DNA from: Polyporus tsugae
Lineage: Eukaryota > Basidiomycota > Agaricomycetes > Polyporales > Polyporaceae
DNA: 64,000 nucleotides
Direction: 5' to 3'
NCBI GenBank assembly: GCA_024305745.1
Contig: JAHRBS010000006.1
Coordinates: forward strand, 1,428,501 to 1,492,500
Each line of letters opens with the position of its first letter. Position 1 is the first letter of the stretch. A program made the translations under genes and the position numbers. Shown in pieces: positions 33,810 through 45,125 of this stretch. Under the pieces are notes generated by a model. The model did not search any database. It saw nothing but the letters and a program-made list of their open reading frames with translations, and was not told the DNA's origin.

Positions 33810-36800
33810 TCAATCATTATCTACTGCTAGTGCACGAGCCAATGAACCACTACAATCCACGATTGCCCACCGCTGCGAGCCCTGAGATTGAAGAACAGGA
33901 ACACGTCCGACACAGCACTGGATACAGGTAATGTCCAAAACATCTAACGTACCAAACTCCCTGTAGTAGTGTATATCAAGCTGTTCATTGGTACGCACAT
34001 CTTCGACACTGCATGCCCATATTGCCGCAAGAACAAAGGTTGTTGGTGCCTCACCTAAGCCGAGCGCCTGGACAGCTGACGCAGTGTCAAAGTGCACTGT
34101 GATGACATGGTCGAGGCGGCCGTAGAATGTTTGGAGTTCATACTCAGGGTCCTTGGTGGGGTCGTCTGTGAAGATATCGACGTAGGTTTCATACTACCGG
34201 TGAGAAGAATGTCAGCAACAACGCAACCACTGTGAAGCGCGCAGGTTGGACTTACTCGCACAAAGGTCTGGTCCCGCCTATCCTCAGTCCGCCGGACCAT
34301 CTCCGCCATGTGGATGGTATCGCCATCATTGAGGATTTGGAGCTTCGCCCAGTGCTCAAGTTTCGAAGGGAGATAGCGACGTACGACATCGGGAGGCCGA
34401 TCGAGGCGAGTGACAAAAGCACCGATGATCCGATCCTTCAAACCCTTATTCGGGGTGAGCAAAGATGACCGGGGCATCAGAATACAGGTGGGATCTGGAA
34501 GGGATTAGCTAACCCTCAGGGTGTGCGAATGAGGGAGCAAAGGATGACTCACAGTTTGGTGCTTGATACTCTCCCCGGCGCAATTGATCCTCGGGGATAG
34601 TAGTACAATGGAGAGAGAGCTCGTCGGGGGGGAGGTTGTACCGATTCTTGATATGAGCGATGTAGATGATGTTGAGAAGGTGCCGGTCGATGCTCGCCCA
34701 TGGATGACGACGGCTCTTGATGGCAGGTTGAAGGGCGCTGCAGAAGCGCTCCATAGGGAAAGCCCAAGATGCCCAGACCGGTCCAGATGCCTCGATACTG
34801 TCTGCGATGTGGAGGAGGGCGTGGATAGTGAGGGGGCAGGTAGATAGTCATGCAGGATCATGCTGGTAGTAGAACCTGCAATGCATTAGCGAAAAATGAG
34901 GAAAACATTGATGCCAACAACGCACTTTTCGTATTTCTTCACCCATGCAATAAAGCCATCCCTAATCTTCGTGACATCCTCCCGAGGCATCTCAAACTGT
35001 AAACAGAGCTGCAATAGCTCTACGAGGTCGACAAAGTGGTCGTAGTAGCGCTTGTGGGTAAACTTGGCTTTGAGCAGCACAGGGGCAATGTACTGGGTCC
35101 AAACGGACCACGCATTGGCTGTGCACGATGAACGATCCTGGGAGATGTCGCCTAGACGAGGTCCGAAGATGCCAGGTAGTGTGGCTCCAGTGCATGCAGT
35201 CGCGTCGCCGATAGCCTGCCAGACAGTGGGTGAGAGCTTATATGCCTCAGTGCCCTGAGTCAGTCCCTTGAATTGGCCAGTCCAGAGTTTGACGAGGTTG
35301 GGAATCAGGTTTTCCCAGATGAGATGCATGAAATCATAGGGAAAGGAGTTGGGGAACGACAGCGAAGGGAGATAGCTGAGGAGAGGAAGCCCTTTGACGC
35401 CGGACAACTTCGCGAGACGTTCGGCGTCAGCACCGCTTGCAGCTTCCATGACCTTCTGGCCATCCTCGAGGAACCCCTCATGAGTTCGCTTTGGTAGCTT
35501 CCTCGGATTGTACTCCTTGATCGCATTCCTAGTTCCGAGGACAGATGGATGATGAGCACGATGGAGGGGGACATAGTGGGTGGTCCCTCGTGCTCCTGGT
35601 ATTCGAAGACCCTCAATCTTGCACATCCGGCACGGCACTCGGCCGTTATGCCCTTTAATCTGCATGACCATTGACACAGCCGGAATATCCCCAGAGACTA
35701 ACAGGAGATATGCATGGAGGAGGAACTGTGAGGCAGTCCGGATGTCAAATGCAGGTACGCCAATTGCGAGACGGAGGAACTCTTGGATGGCAGGCCACAG
35801 GAAAGAGTTGAAGTCTTTGGGCTTGCGTGGGCCGGGGATGACACCAATTGGGATGATGTTTTTGCGGTGGAAGCGAACTTGAGGGGGGAGGTTGTAGTTG
35901 TAGAGGATGATAGGCCATGCGGACTTCTTACGGTGCCGCCAAGGTGCAAAGCCATCTGTTGATAACCCCAAGGCAACATCGCAGTGGTCTGAGAAGAACT
36001 TGTGCCCAACGGTTTGGCCATCAATGGTCACATCTCGCGAGTGCAGGTCACGGTAGTGTTCCGAGTCAAACACGTCCAGTAGAAAGTCTTCATCGCGCTT
36101 GAAGTCGGCATGGTAATCCATCTCCTCAGCGCGCACCTCATTGGTGTGCATGGTGGCGAGGCGAGGGATGAAGGGGAGGTAAGTGAATTGTCTTCGGGCT
36201 GACTCGTATGCGTCGTAACGTGGCTCGTTGCAGTATGGACAGGATATCAGCTCAGTGTGAGGGCCGGTATATGCAAGGCAGGAATTGATACAGCAGTCAT
36301 ACTTCTCCGGATTGACACCAGAGAGGAAAGTGACTCGCGCACGGATTCGCTGGAAGGAGGGAAGGTCCTTGGCACTAAATATAGCAGGGATTTCAGCGAG
36401 TGCATCTTCGGTGAGCTTGTGCTTGACCTGATAGGCAAAGATCCGAAGCAGTCGACGATCTGCCTCCGAAAGACGTTCCTCTGTTGAAAGTTACCCCACA
36501 GGTATTAGAAACTGACACTCGGTGGTGCACACAAATAGGGACATACCCAGAGCAGCCACTTCTTTCATAAACGTAGCCTGCAGTCAATCGCGTGCTGACA
36601 ACTCCGGGTTATAGATGTCGTCGTCTTTATCCCACTTGGCAGGCTCATCCTCTGAGGTGAGATCATCCACATCGTCCGAGTCTGACTCATCTGAGACTGA
36701 CTCCGTATCGCTTTCGTACTCTTCCACCGTCACAGGATACGACCGGCGTGCAGAGGCTGCAGCGAGCTTCTCAACCCATGCAACCAGTTTGTCCTTTATC

Positions 36801-37292
36801 CACAGGTCCATCTTCTCAACCTACTGCCTCCGCAAATGAAATGCGACTTACCTTGACCCTGCCAACTCCAGTATCACCTAATCCCTCATCCTCCCTCTGC
36901 TCCCAGTCCATGACATTGCCTTCAAAGGCACCTCCGGTGAAAAGATCCTCCGAATTGCCACCTTCAAAACCTCTCACCGGCGACTCCTGTTCCCTCGCGA
37001 CTTCTCCATCTATCTCCAACAAGTCTTCTTCGGTCTCCGAGTCATGATAGGAAGGTGTCTTCGACCATGCAGACAGGGTCCTGGCCTGCTTGTGGAGCGT
37101 GAGCTGGCCGAGAACTTGGGAGGCTTTGAGGTGTGGCGCAGCCTTGCCTTTACGATGTCGAAGGATCTGGCTTTTGGACAGGAACTTGCCACAGCAGGTG
37201 CACTTCGCCCGTACCGATGTACGCTGCTTCTTTGATGATCGGGAGGTGGTTTCCTTCTTTCCCTGCGAGCTTGTTTTCAATTTCTTGGCCAT
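33810..37292 (-). CDS. Tnp2-family transposase (Transposase_21 type)
   Basis: Starts MAKKLKTSSQGKKETTSRSS at 37,292, followed by a Cys pair (CTCCGKFLS) and HRKGKAAPH as a finger-like DNA-binding end, then an acidic region. Later exons carry CCINSCLAYTGPH, SCPYCNEPRYDA, ALGLSTDGFAPWR, YNYNLPPQVRF, IGVIPGPRKPKDFNSFLWP, CRMCKIEG, FPYDFMHLIWENLIPNLVKL and a C-terminal block ending RWAIVDCSGSLARALAV before the stop at 33,810. The Cys pairs, the STDG Asp, the PGP-KPKD segment and the YDFMHLIWEN segment are the hallmarks of Tnp2 transposases of EnSpm-like elements. Several short introns; the frames I followed are open. It may be functional but I did not check every splice. Confidence 0.75.
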
Positions 37293-37592
37293 CTGCGAAG
37301 GGTTTGTTTTGTCGTGACACCAAAACTCGCTATCCCAGATGTTGAATCAGGCTTACAATGAGAATAAAAGCTGCTTGATATATTCCCAGAGACCGAGAGA
37401 GACAGAAAGCCCAAAAACATGCAAGGTAGAATATATAAAATTGAGCACAGACGGAGCTTGTGTTCAGGCGCCGTGAGAACTACTCAACGCCACCAAGTCC
37501 AACCAGTACCTGCATGACACGCAATCACTCTTGCTTAGCAATAATACTGCCTTCCCATACCCCCCACCCTGCCCAGCACATCCCCATCTCTA

Positions 37593-38952
37593 ATGGCCAG
37601 CTCCGACAAGGAGAACGACGAGCAGATGGTGGCTCATAAGGCAGCCACTAACAGAGGCCTAGGTAAATCGGCAGTGTCAGCGAAGGCAGCCAAAAAAGCG
37701 ACAAACTCGATGAAACTCACAGAGAAGACCCCAAGCAAAGCAGCTGCCAAATTGAAGACACGCTCAAACGGAACACCTGCCAAGTCAAAGCCGGCTGAAG
37801 GGAAGCGGAAGAAGGCGCTGGCTGCCGAAGACGACACCGACGACACCGATTCTCAGCCTATGACACAGGAACGTGCCCAGGAACTGTTGGAAGAGCTCCG
37901 GGTAATGAAGGGTAAGCAACACATGCCCATAAACATCATGGAACTCACCTTTCAGACTGTGGATCAGCCAAACTGGCCGAAGAGCGAACTGCGCGCTTGG
38001 CCGCTGAAGACGACACCAACAAAGCCAAGGAGAAAACCAAGAAGCACAAGTCGATCAAGACCATTCCTCACCCCAAGGGTACATGCGGTCGTACCTACCA
38101 TCTCCGTACTACGATGCGCCTCAGAGACCACAAGAATGCCGATGCCGACAAGAACCTGGAACGAAAGTTTAAGTACTCAAAAATACTTGTAAGTCCTCAT
38201 AGCCTCACTTTTAATTGAGACAACTAACCTTGGACGACGTCATGGGCCAGCAAACCATCCGTGATGTGGCTCTTCTTGGCGGCCTCAAGTGGCGGAAGGG
38301 AATCCGCAACCAAGATACAGTTGCGCTGGGTGCTGTATATGAAGTAGTGAGTACAAACAATAGGCTCGGTTTGGCAACTTCTCACCATACGTCAGGCACG
38401 GAACGAAGAACCATACCTCAAGCGCTTTGAGAATGACTGGGCAACAGGCCAGATCATCTCGCAGTTCTTCATGAACCGCCGTCGCCATGCAGTCAAAAAA
38501 GGGAACGGAGACAAGGGCGGAAAAAACGCACTTCGAAAGGGCACTCACAAGCACGTCCTAGGGAAAGTTGCTCCCGCCACCCAGAATGGCGCAAAGCGGG
38601 GAACCCCGGCCAATGACGAGGGAGGCGAGTAATCTGGTTCCTGTGGTGTCCTCAGAGACTGACCACTTGAGTGCTAGATGCCCAGATGGAGGAGGAAATC
38701 GATAGGGCCGACAACAACCAGGAACTTGAAGACGCCGCCGGAGAGGGTGACAATTTTGACGGCCCCGGTATTGGTGGCAATGACAGCGACCGCCACTCCT
38801 CGAGCTCTGACTCCGAGAAGGACTACAGCGACGAGGAGGATGAGGAAGACGAGGAAGAGGCCGACGGCAACTGCGAGGGCAAGGACAAGGACAAGGATGA
38901 GGACGAGGAGGATGGACGCTTGTCCGCTTGGAAGAGGCGGCGCCTGACGTAA
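37593..38952 (+). CDS. Tnp2-element partner protein, unknown function
   Basis: Divergent from the transposase and about 300 bp from it. Starts MASSDKENDEQMVAHKAATN. A Lys/Ala-rich basic N-terminus is followed by an acidic patch, a coil-prone QERAQELLEELRV segment, and after introns TIRDVALLGGLKWRKGIRNQ and QFFMNRRRHAVKKGN. One reading stops at TAA (38,630-38,632) after NDEGGE. A downstream open piece (38,671-38,952) encodes a very acidic tail ending KRRRLT and could be a last exon, but I found no splice that joins them in frame. No catalytic motif. Position suggests a DNA-binding helper; function not known. Confidence 0.45.
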
Positions 38953-39439
38953 TTATTGCTCTGCGCTCCCTGCACTTCCCCACGGCTGTACGTATGTTCG
39001 AATTCGTCTCGCGCGCATGCTCAGCCGGCATGGAACCATATACCCTTACGCTGCAAAGTTCAGCTTGTCAATATCTTGTTCAATGATCATGTATTCCTCT
39101 CTGTCTCTAAACACTGTGTATTCAAAGCTAGCCTGCCAGCGAGTGCAGCCATCCGCCGCGCAAATCCCGGATATCCAGCCCTAGGGCCCTCTCTGCATGG
39201 CCAAGTAAATTCCCTGGTCAAGCCCCGCAATATCCGGCCGAGACGAATCCACGGTTGGATGCGGGTTAATCCCACACGAAAGGCCCCCACAAAAAGGTCG
39301 TTGAAAGGAGTCATTTGGACCCATTTTTTCCGGGGTTGAAAACCCTGGTCCAACCGGGGTTTCCAAACCTGTTTCTGGGGTTGCACGCGGGAAATTCCTA
39401 GGTTGACCACCCCGGATTTTCCTCGTCTGATTGTCTCAC

Positions 39440-41013
39440 AGTGCAACATCCCGGATCCTACTCCTACTCAGCCCAAGAAGGGTGGGAGGACTCCAAGGGC
39501 CAAGGTCAACAAGGAGGAGAAGACGAAGGAGTTTCCCTTTGCCCCCACCAAGGCAAACTACCTCGCCTTTCTGCAGGGTATTCTCACCAAGTACGGAGAG
39601 GGGTCCTGTCGGGTCTCAAGCAAGCACACTTTCCCATTTAAATTCTACCATAAGAGCCTGGGATTAAAGTGAGTTCTATATTCCTTGTTCTGCGCCCCCC
39701 TCTCAGCATCGGTGCAGCAAGTCGACTGCGTTGTCAGTTGACGATGCAGACGAGTACGGGCAGCTGGTCGATAAGATCAGCAAGCATGGGCTCGAGACTG
39801 TCCACATCCTCGTCAAGATGGTGGATGTCAAAGCTAAGTGTCCTAAGCGGGTATGTTGGCTGCAGCATTGTGTGCAATGCATCTCGCTGATATCTAGAGT
39901 AGTCCAGTGACGGTGGGGACATCAACTCCGGCTCCGAAAACGATGAGCCATTGGTAACTCAGGCGGTACGTGTCTCTGATACTAGTCCATTTGGTCGTAT
40001 ATCTCATTGTATACAGAAGTCCAAGGGTGACGAACTGTCGCCCCTCGAGAAGCAGATTGCCCAAAACCGTATGGCACTCGAGAAGTGTTACCAGGTCTCA
40101 AGCGGATACTGGGAGTTCGACTACAGGACTGCTGGGGTTCAGCCACTTATCCTCACTCCGTTCCTCATAAGGAAGTGGGCAATGGCGATGGTACGTGCTG
40201 TGTTTTCGTTCATGGGTATCTATGCCAATGCAGATGCAGGTTGATGGCAAGGCCACTGTCGAGACTCCCCCGAACACGGGGCCTTTTGACCCGCGTGCGC
40301 AGCGTCGTGCTAGCCTTCTTGCAAGCACAACCACAGGCTCGCAACCTTCTACAGGTGTGGATCTCGCCCAGATGACAACCTTTCTTTCCGCGGTTGTGGG
40401 GATAGTTCAGCCTCGTATTTTGCCAGAGACATTGCCATCTACTCCAACGCGCTCACTTAGTTCTACTTGGGCTCCTCTGAGCCCCTCCGACCTGACTCGG
40501 TTTCTTGCGTGGACTGCTGAGCGCCCGGAATATCAACTTCCGGATGCGCAGGAGTACGTGGATAAACTGAGACAGGAAAGCTTTGATCCAGATGTTATTC
40601 TTGACCTTGAGCGGGATGATCTTATGTCATCTCCAGTCAGAATGACAAAGGGCAATGCTATGCGCTTGAAGTGTGCCTGCGACAGTTGGTGGAACGCTCC
40701 TGATGGTAAGCGGTCCCGTCCGTTGCCTTCGCTCTTGGCTAGTACTACAACTGCTAGTAGTGTCGCTACTACAGCTGGTAATGGTGAGGAAATGGAGCCC
40801 AAGGTCTGATATGAGCTGCGTTGGATTGATCCAGATGGCACGGTCACTGGTAGAAATTCTTGGTTTGGACCTCCTATGCGTCGTGATGAGAACTGGACTG
40901 GCGCATCTACGCCACCTGACCCTGCCACTGAGGGGAAGGTGTTCTACTTGGATACTGCTCGTGGAAATCAATGGGTTGAGGTTCCACCGGAGTACATTAT
41001 TCTGAGGCCCTAG
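39440..41013 (+). CDS. Tc1-element partner gene, main part, SAM-like domain, in-frame TGA
   Basis: Begins (after the Tnp2 element) with NIPDPTPTQPKKGGRTPRAK and AFLQGILTKYGEGSCRVSSK, continues through an SPLEKQIAQNRMALEKCY coil-like stretch and QPLILTPFLIRKWAMAM, and ends with a segment (SPSDLTRFLAWTAERPEYQL to about CACDSWW) whose leucine pattern and spacing resemble a sterile alpha motif. Residue ..EEMEPKV is followed by TGA (40,807-40,809). The same frame then runs 67 more codons (YELRWIDPDGTVTGRN ... EVPPEYIILRP) to TAG at 41,011-41,013. Either the gene has a nonsense change, or the extension is made by readthrough. The product is unidentified; the SAM call is by eye. Confidence 0.55.
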
Positions 41014-41085
41014 GAGAAGGACTCAGACTTTTAGCAATTCTGGGTTACATTACTTGTTGGCTAGTCAAATGTTGTGTATGGTCCA

Positions 41086-42155
41086 TTACATGTATCCCGC
41101 ACATCTAAACCATTCCTTCGCCATCTCCGGTGTGACTTTGTAGCATGCCTCGCTAATGTCTGAGACAACTAGCTCGTGGTTCGTGCGATGGAGCTGAGTC
41201 TTGACAAACCCAAAAGCAAGCTCAATGGGGTTTCTGTCTGGAGAGTAGGGTGGTAGAAAAATAAGCTTGCACACTATGCAGAAGAAGTCAGCATAATATA
41301 TGCCATAGTAATATTTCATTCAACTTACATGCCTCATCTTCAACCAGGGCACGAACCGCTTCCGCATGATGGATATTGCAGTTGTCCAATATCAGAATAC
41401 TCCGTGGACCAGGGTACGGTGTTGTGAGTGGGATCTATAATGTTACAGTATAAGCAGCCAAGTAATTGAGATATATATCCACTAGTACATACCACAAATT
41501 TGCGGAGAAACTCAACAAAACGCTTGCTTGTGATGGAGCCCTCGAACACCTTGAAGGTAACGAGACCATCAAGTGTGAGGATAGGAAGCAATGAATATTG
41601 CTGTCCCCGGACAAAGCATGCTTTTTGGACGCAGCGAGAAGCCATAGGAGCCCAGCCCCTTCGTTGAATGGTGGCCCGTTGATCGACTGCACTTTCATCC
41701 CCAAACATAAGCATGGATGGATCTGGAGCCTCAACCGCTATGCGGTTCATAAAGGGAGCCCAAAAAAGCTCATCCTGCTCAGCTGCAGCTTTCACAACAG
41801 CCTTAGACGAGTAGCACATGCAATGGAGGGTACGGACGAGTGTGGCGAGGGAGACGGTGATGCTGAATGTGTTTGTGAGATAGTCTTGAATCTTGTCCAG
41901 GTAGAGGGTAGGCTTCTCGGAAAGGAGGGTGCAGATGAACTCGACATGCTCACCCGTGAGGACACGGGGGCGACCAGCTCGCCCAGCGAAGGGGTTGAGA
42001 AGTGTGCCGTGTTGCCGGATGCATGCAAGAGTCTGGTAGACCATACTCTTTGCAACACCCAGCACCTCGCAGACCTCAGCCACAGAGCGCCCCTGTTCAA
42101 GGAATAGAACAGGTATGCGAGCCTTCAGATCGGTTGACACCTTTCTTTGAGCCAT
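41086..42155 (-). CDS. Tc1/mariner-type DDE transposase
   Basis: Starts MAQRKVSTDLKARIPVLFLE at 42,155, giving a paired helix-turn-helix region with SVAEVCEVLGVAKSMVYQTL and GRPRVLTGEHVEFI. The catalytic domain has FGDESAVDQRATIQRRGWAP (first Asp), an ILILDNCNIHHAEAV segment (second Asp) and FLPPYSPDRNPIE (Glu). Two short introns, about 41,436-41,488 and 41,282-41,331, are needed; with them the second Asp and the Glu are about 35 residues apart. Ends WFRCAGYM at 41,086. The frame is open throughout, so the gene appears intact. Confidence 0.85.
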
Positions 42156-42311
42156 GGAAGCACCAGGGAGAGAGGGACAGGTGAATTCAGCAAGCCCTGC
42201 GCGCTGGCAGCACGCTCAGGCACCCATGGCACTGCCCGGCCCGACCACTGGATCGAGCGCCCAAGCCCCACGCGAGAAACACGATTCCGTATCATTTTGA
42301 AAACTGTAATA

Positions 42312-43182
42312 ATCAAGGTGAGTACCGTCAGTTCCGCTCGTCTCTCCTTTGTCTAAGTCCCTCATCTGTCCCCATTGTAAGACCCACACGACCAGTACTG
42401 ACCATATTCCTCTCTACAGGGACCAATACCTCTACCCCAGGCCTCCTATTTGTAAGTGTTTCTCCGATGTGTCCCACTCTTGCCCTCTTGCGGCACCTCG
42501 CGACTCCTGCCCTCGCCCTCGCTGGTTTCGACTCTTTGGTTCATCATCACTGTCGCTGTCCTGGGCTATGTCTGTTGTGGGCTGCCATCTCGATATCTGT
42601 TTAACTAAGTTCTTGTCGCTGCTGGTATGTCTGGAGTGGTCATGTTAGTCTCAAGCTCGTGTGGGGCTCGTCACAGTCATGCTTAAGGTGCGTTCCTTTA
42701 AGTCCCGGTGCACCTTCAAGTCAGTCTCCTCCCCCCATTGTCCCGTGCACTACCGCTGTTAGCAGTTGTGGTAGCCATTATCAGTATGTCATTTTCAAGT
42801 CTTGTCGCAGCCTGCAAGCATTGCCTCCTGGTGACATGTTGTGCGCGGATTACGTATATAGTCCATGTATTGTACTGTAGCTTGAATAACAATGCAGTCT
42901 TTTCATTTGTCATTCATGCCAGTGTCATAGCAACCAAAATGAACGAGTGGGACCTGTACAAGGTGTTGGATGACCAGGTAAACTTCGAGAGCTTGGAACA
43001 TGTATGAGCATTGCATTGATTTTGTCACATTGCAACACCCTTGCAACACATTTGGAAGCCTTCCAGTGCCGGAATAGTTGGATTGTTATGCATTGGGAAG
43101 TGCCAATAATTGTGCTCATCAAAATGTGATTACAACGGTTTCTAACATCCTAACAATGCGGTACAAAATCCGAGCTAAATCG
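42312..43182. other. Right part of the outer element, no gene recognised
   Basis: Contains GTGAGT and CTCTACAG-like splice sites at about 42,319 and 42,412 but no coherent protein. Short open frames have no family motif. It probably represents the body of the outer, non-autonomous element. Confidence 0.4.
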
Positions 43183-43188
43183 GTGATG

Positions 43189-44036
43189 GACGAAGTTGCT
43201 CGATATCTTTGCGCTGGGGTGCCTCTACTATTACGTACTCACGCAGGGGCTCCATCCGTTCTAGTCTCCGTTGCTGACCATATACGGACAATGGATGACA
43301 GTCGATCCATTTTGGTAAGAATGGCCCAGCGCACTTTTGGGGGCTTGTGACATCCGTGACCGAGCCCGTGATATGGGCGCCTGAAGAAAAGTTAAGGTTA
43401 ATATGGTGCGTCAAGTCAAGTTAAGTCTCGCGGCCAGCTGGTGGGTTCGATTCCGCATCACCCAATTCGGACTTGTCTAGACGCCAAGCCGCCGTGGGCT
43501 ACAGAACTTTTGTATCTCCTCTCTCATGAGGAACAAATTGAAAAATCGAGAACCATTACTTTGTGGATTCATGACCTGTATACAAAGTTATGGTCGCACA
43601 TTTCTGTTTAAGACCCTGCCTCCCGAGCCTATAGTTTCTTGGTGTTTTCTCCCAGCCAAAAGTGACTGAGCGTGACAGATTCTGATCACGTGATGCCCTC
43701 GAAAGTGCGCTGGGCCATTCTTATATGCATCCGTTCGGGCATCTGTTTAAGCGGGAGTCAAATATTCTGGACAATGTTCCGAGGAAGTTGGAGGGTTTGG
43801 AGGAATTGGGAGCGGAGGGCGAGGAGGGTAGAGCTTTGATCAAAAGGATGCTGAGTAATGAGCCACATGAACGGTGCGAGTCCTCGTTTTATTACTTCCC
43901 CTCTGTCGCAGGTTGATAATGATTCTTTTGATCCTGCAGGCCAGACACGAGTACATGCCTGATGGACCCGTACTTCAGGGACAACAGAAGCGGCTGATGT
44001 TCGTTGTGAATGGGTCAGAGTGGTTCGGGTAGTGTC
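43189..44036 (+). pseudogene. IRE1-like copy 3, 3' part, with MITE and further damage
   Basis: Resumes the kinase exactly where 32,842 stops: after a GA duplication the frame reads TK, then LDIFALGCLYYYVLTQGLHPF and a stop (TAG, 43,261). About 55 bp of unrelated sequence and a 404-bp MITE follow. HPFGHLFKRESNILDNVPRK then resumes at 43,728 and continues to LIKRMLSNEPHERC. After an intron the RNase exon starts DTSTCLMDPYF, but a frame shift (DNRSG then TGA) breaks it and homology ends at about 44,036. The rest of the RNase domain is missing. Confidence 0.85.
43318..43721. mobile_element. 404-bp MITE with 20-bp perfect TIR and TA duplication
   Basis: Ends AGAATGGCCCAGCGCACTTT and its inverse, with similarity extending about eight more bases. 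It is flanked by TA at 43,316-43,317 and 43,722-43,723. There is no coding capacity. An interior segment at 43,449-43,475 (GGGTTCGATTCCGCATCACC) looks like a tRNA T-arm and acceptor end. It sits in the 3' half of IRE1-like copy 3. Confidence 0.85.
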
Positions 44037-45125
44037 TACACGAGAGGGGAGACTTGCAAGGGGGCTCCGCGCCTGTTCCGCTCTCCCCGAGGTATCCATG
44101 CCCATGGCGCGTGGCCAGAACCGCGTCGCGACACCATGTGCCCTCCAAAAAGCCGGCACCGAGGTTGTCTGCCATGTACAGACGTCATGATGCAACGTCC
44201 TTCCCTGATGCAAGACCTGCCAGACATCACTCTGCCAGGACATCGTAAAATGTGTCTTATTGTTGCGACATCCACATTCTGTCCAGTCTACACATCTGTA
44301 AGCTTTTACATGTATCTATCCTAGGCCGGATTTGCCTAGCAGAGCACACACAAGGAGACGCAGGTCTAACGACCGTTGCCAAACTTGTATGAGCGTCAAA
44401 GGCACCCGCTGTTGGACCCGGTACACTTGCAACAGTCAATCTCGCCAGTCAAGTTAGTAAAGGACAAGTCTGCAATATTGCGCGGGATTGTTCAATGGCG
44501 GGGAGGACGAGTAACAAGGAGCGAGAGGAGCCAATGCACCCACCGCGACAGGCACGAGACGAGCGGTTGACTTCGTTTCTCTCTTGGGAATTATATTGAG
44601 TGAGAGGGAATGATTGCGGGTAAGGATGGGTAGGGACGAAGAGGGAGAGGACAAGAACGGAGGCGAGACGAGACCGACTCGTCAGAGAAGATAAGAACGA
44701 CCTACAGCAGAGGGAAATACTGCGACAGCGGCGCACTACAGGATATCTGCCTCCATAATCAGCCATGAAGTGCCTCTACACTGGGCACGGTAACCTTGCA
44801 CAAGCTGGCGAGGGGCCAACAGTGGAAGACAGGATGAGATGAGCATGGAAACGAGCGGCCAGTCGCTCATCTCCTCGTCCGCTGAAGATGGCAGGCAAAG
44901 GGTGAGCTGGTGCGCTCGCCCTGCAAATAGTGAGTACTTACCGAGGTGTTTGTTGGCCTGCTTAATCCCCATCTTTCGCTAGCCCCGTCTCATCTTCCTT
45001 GTCCTTGTCACCCTCACCATCTTCGTCGCCTCTCTTCACGGCCTACCTCCTCCATTGAAGGGGCGTCGGGATACTTGCCATGAAGCTTGTGAAATTGACA
45101 TGGATGCTGACTGAGAGCCTACACA
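44037..45125. other. Intergenic, no gene recognised
   Basis: Sequence after the IRE1-like copy 3 relic. No convincing coding frame and no clear repeat seen. It may include further unrecognised transposon debris. Confidence 0.35.

Larger units (their letters stand above)
33541..39440. mobile_element. Tnp2 (EnSpm/CACTA-like) element, ends approximate
   Basis: Holds a minus-strand Tnp2 transposase and a divergent plus-strand partner gene, the two-gene plan also seen in the Plavaka element. The boundary zones share a GGAAATTCC ... GGATTTTCC palindromic pattern (33,532-33,562 and 39,389-39,422) and GC-rich direct repeats, including a 20-bp tandem pair at 33,703-33,742. No unambiguous CACTA terminus or target duplication was found, so the ends are estimates from where the surrounding gene is interrupted. 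Confidence 0.55.
33183..42311. mobile_element. Tc1/mariner-type element with TA duplication, interrupted by a Tnp2 element
   Basis: Inverted repeats of about 30-36 bp, 33,185-33,217 and 42,277-42,309, share TTAC-N-GTTTTCAAAATGATACGG and then AATCG, with two differences. Both are flanked by TA (33,183-33,184 and 42,310-42,311). The DDE transposase gene starts 154 bp inside the right repeat, as expected for this superfamily. Without the nested Tnp2 element, the unit would be about 3.2 kb with two convergent genes: the transposase on the minus strand and a SAM-like partner gene on the plus strand. Confidence 0.75.
32843..43188. mobile_element. Nested transposon stack inserted in IRE1-like copy 3 (outer element)
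   Basis: The kinase frame stops matching at GA (32,841-32,842) and resumes at GA (43,189-43,190), reading ...GKL then TK.LDIFALGCLYYY in the same frame as copy 1, so GA looks like a two-base duplication. The inserted DNA begins GTCATCACGAAAACGG and ends CCGATTTAGCTC reversed from CGGTGATG, giving CATCAC/GTGATG inverted ends with a two-base offset on the left. Only about 0.34 kb on the left and 0.88 kb on the right seem to belong to this outer element. The rest is a TA-flanked element nested inside it. No transposase of its own was seen, so it may be non-autonomous. Confidence 0.75.
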
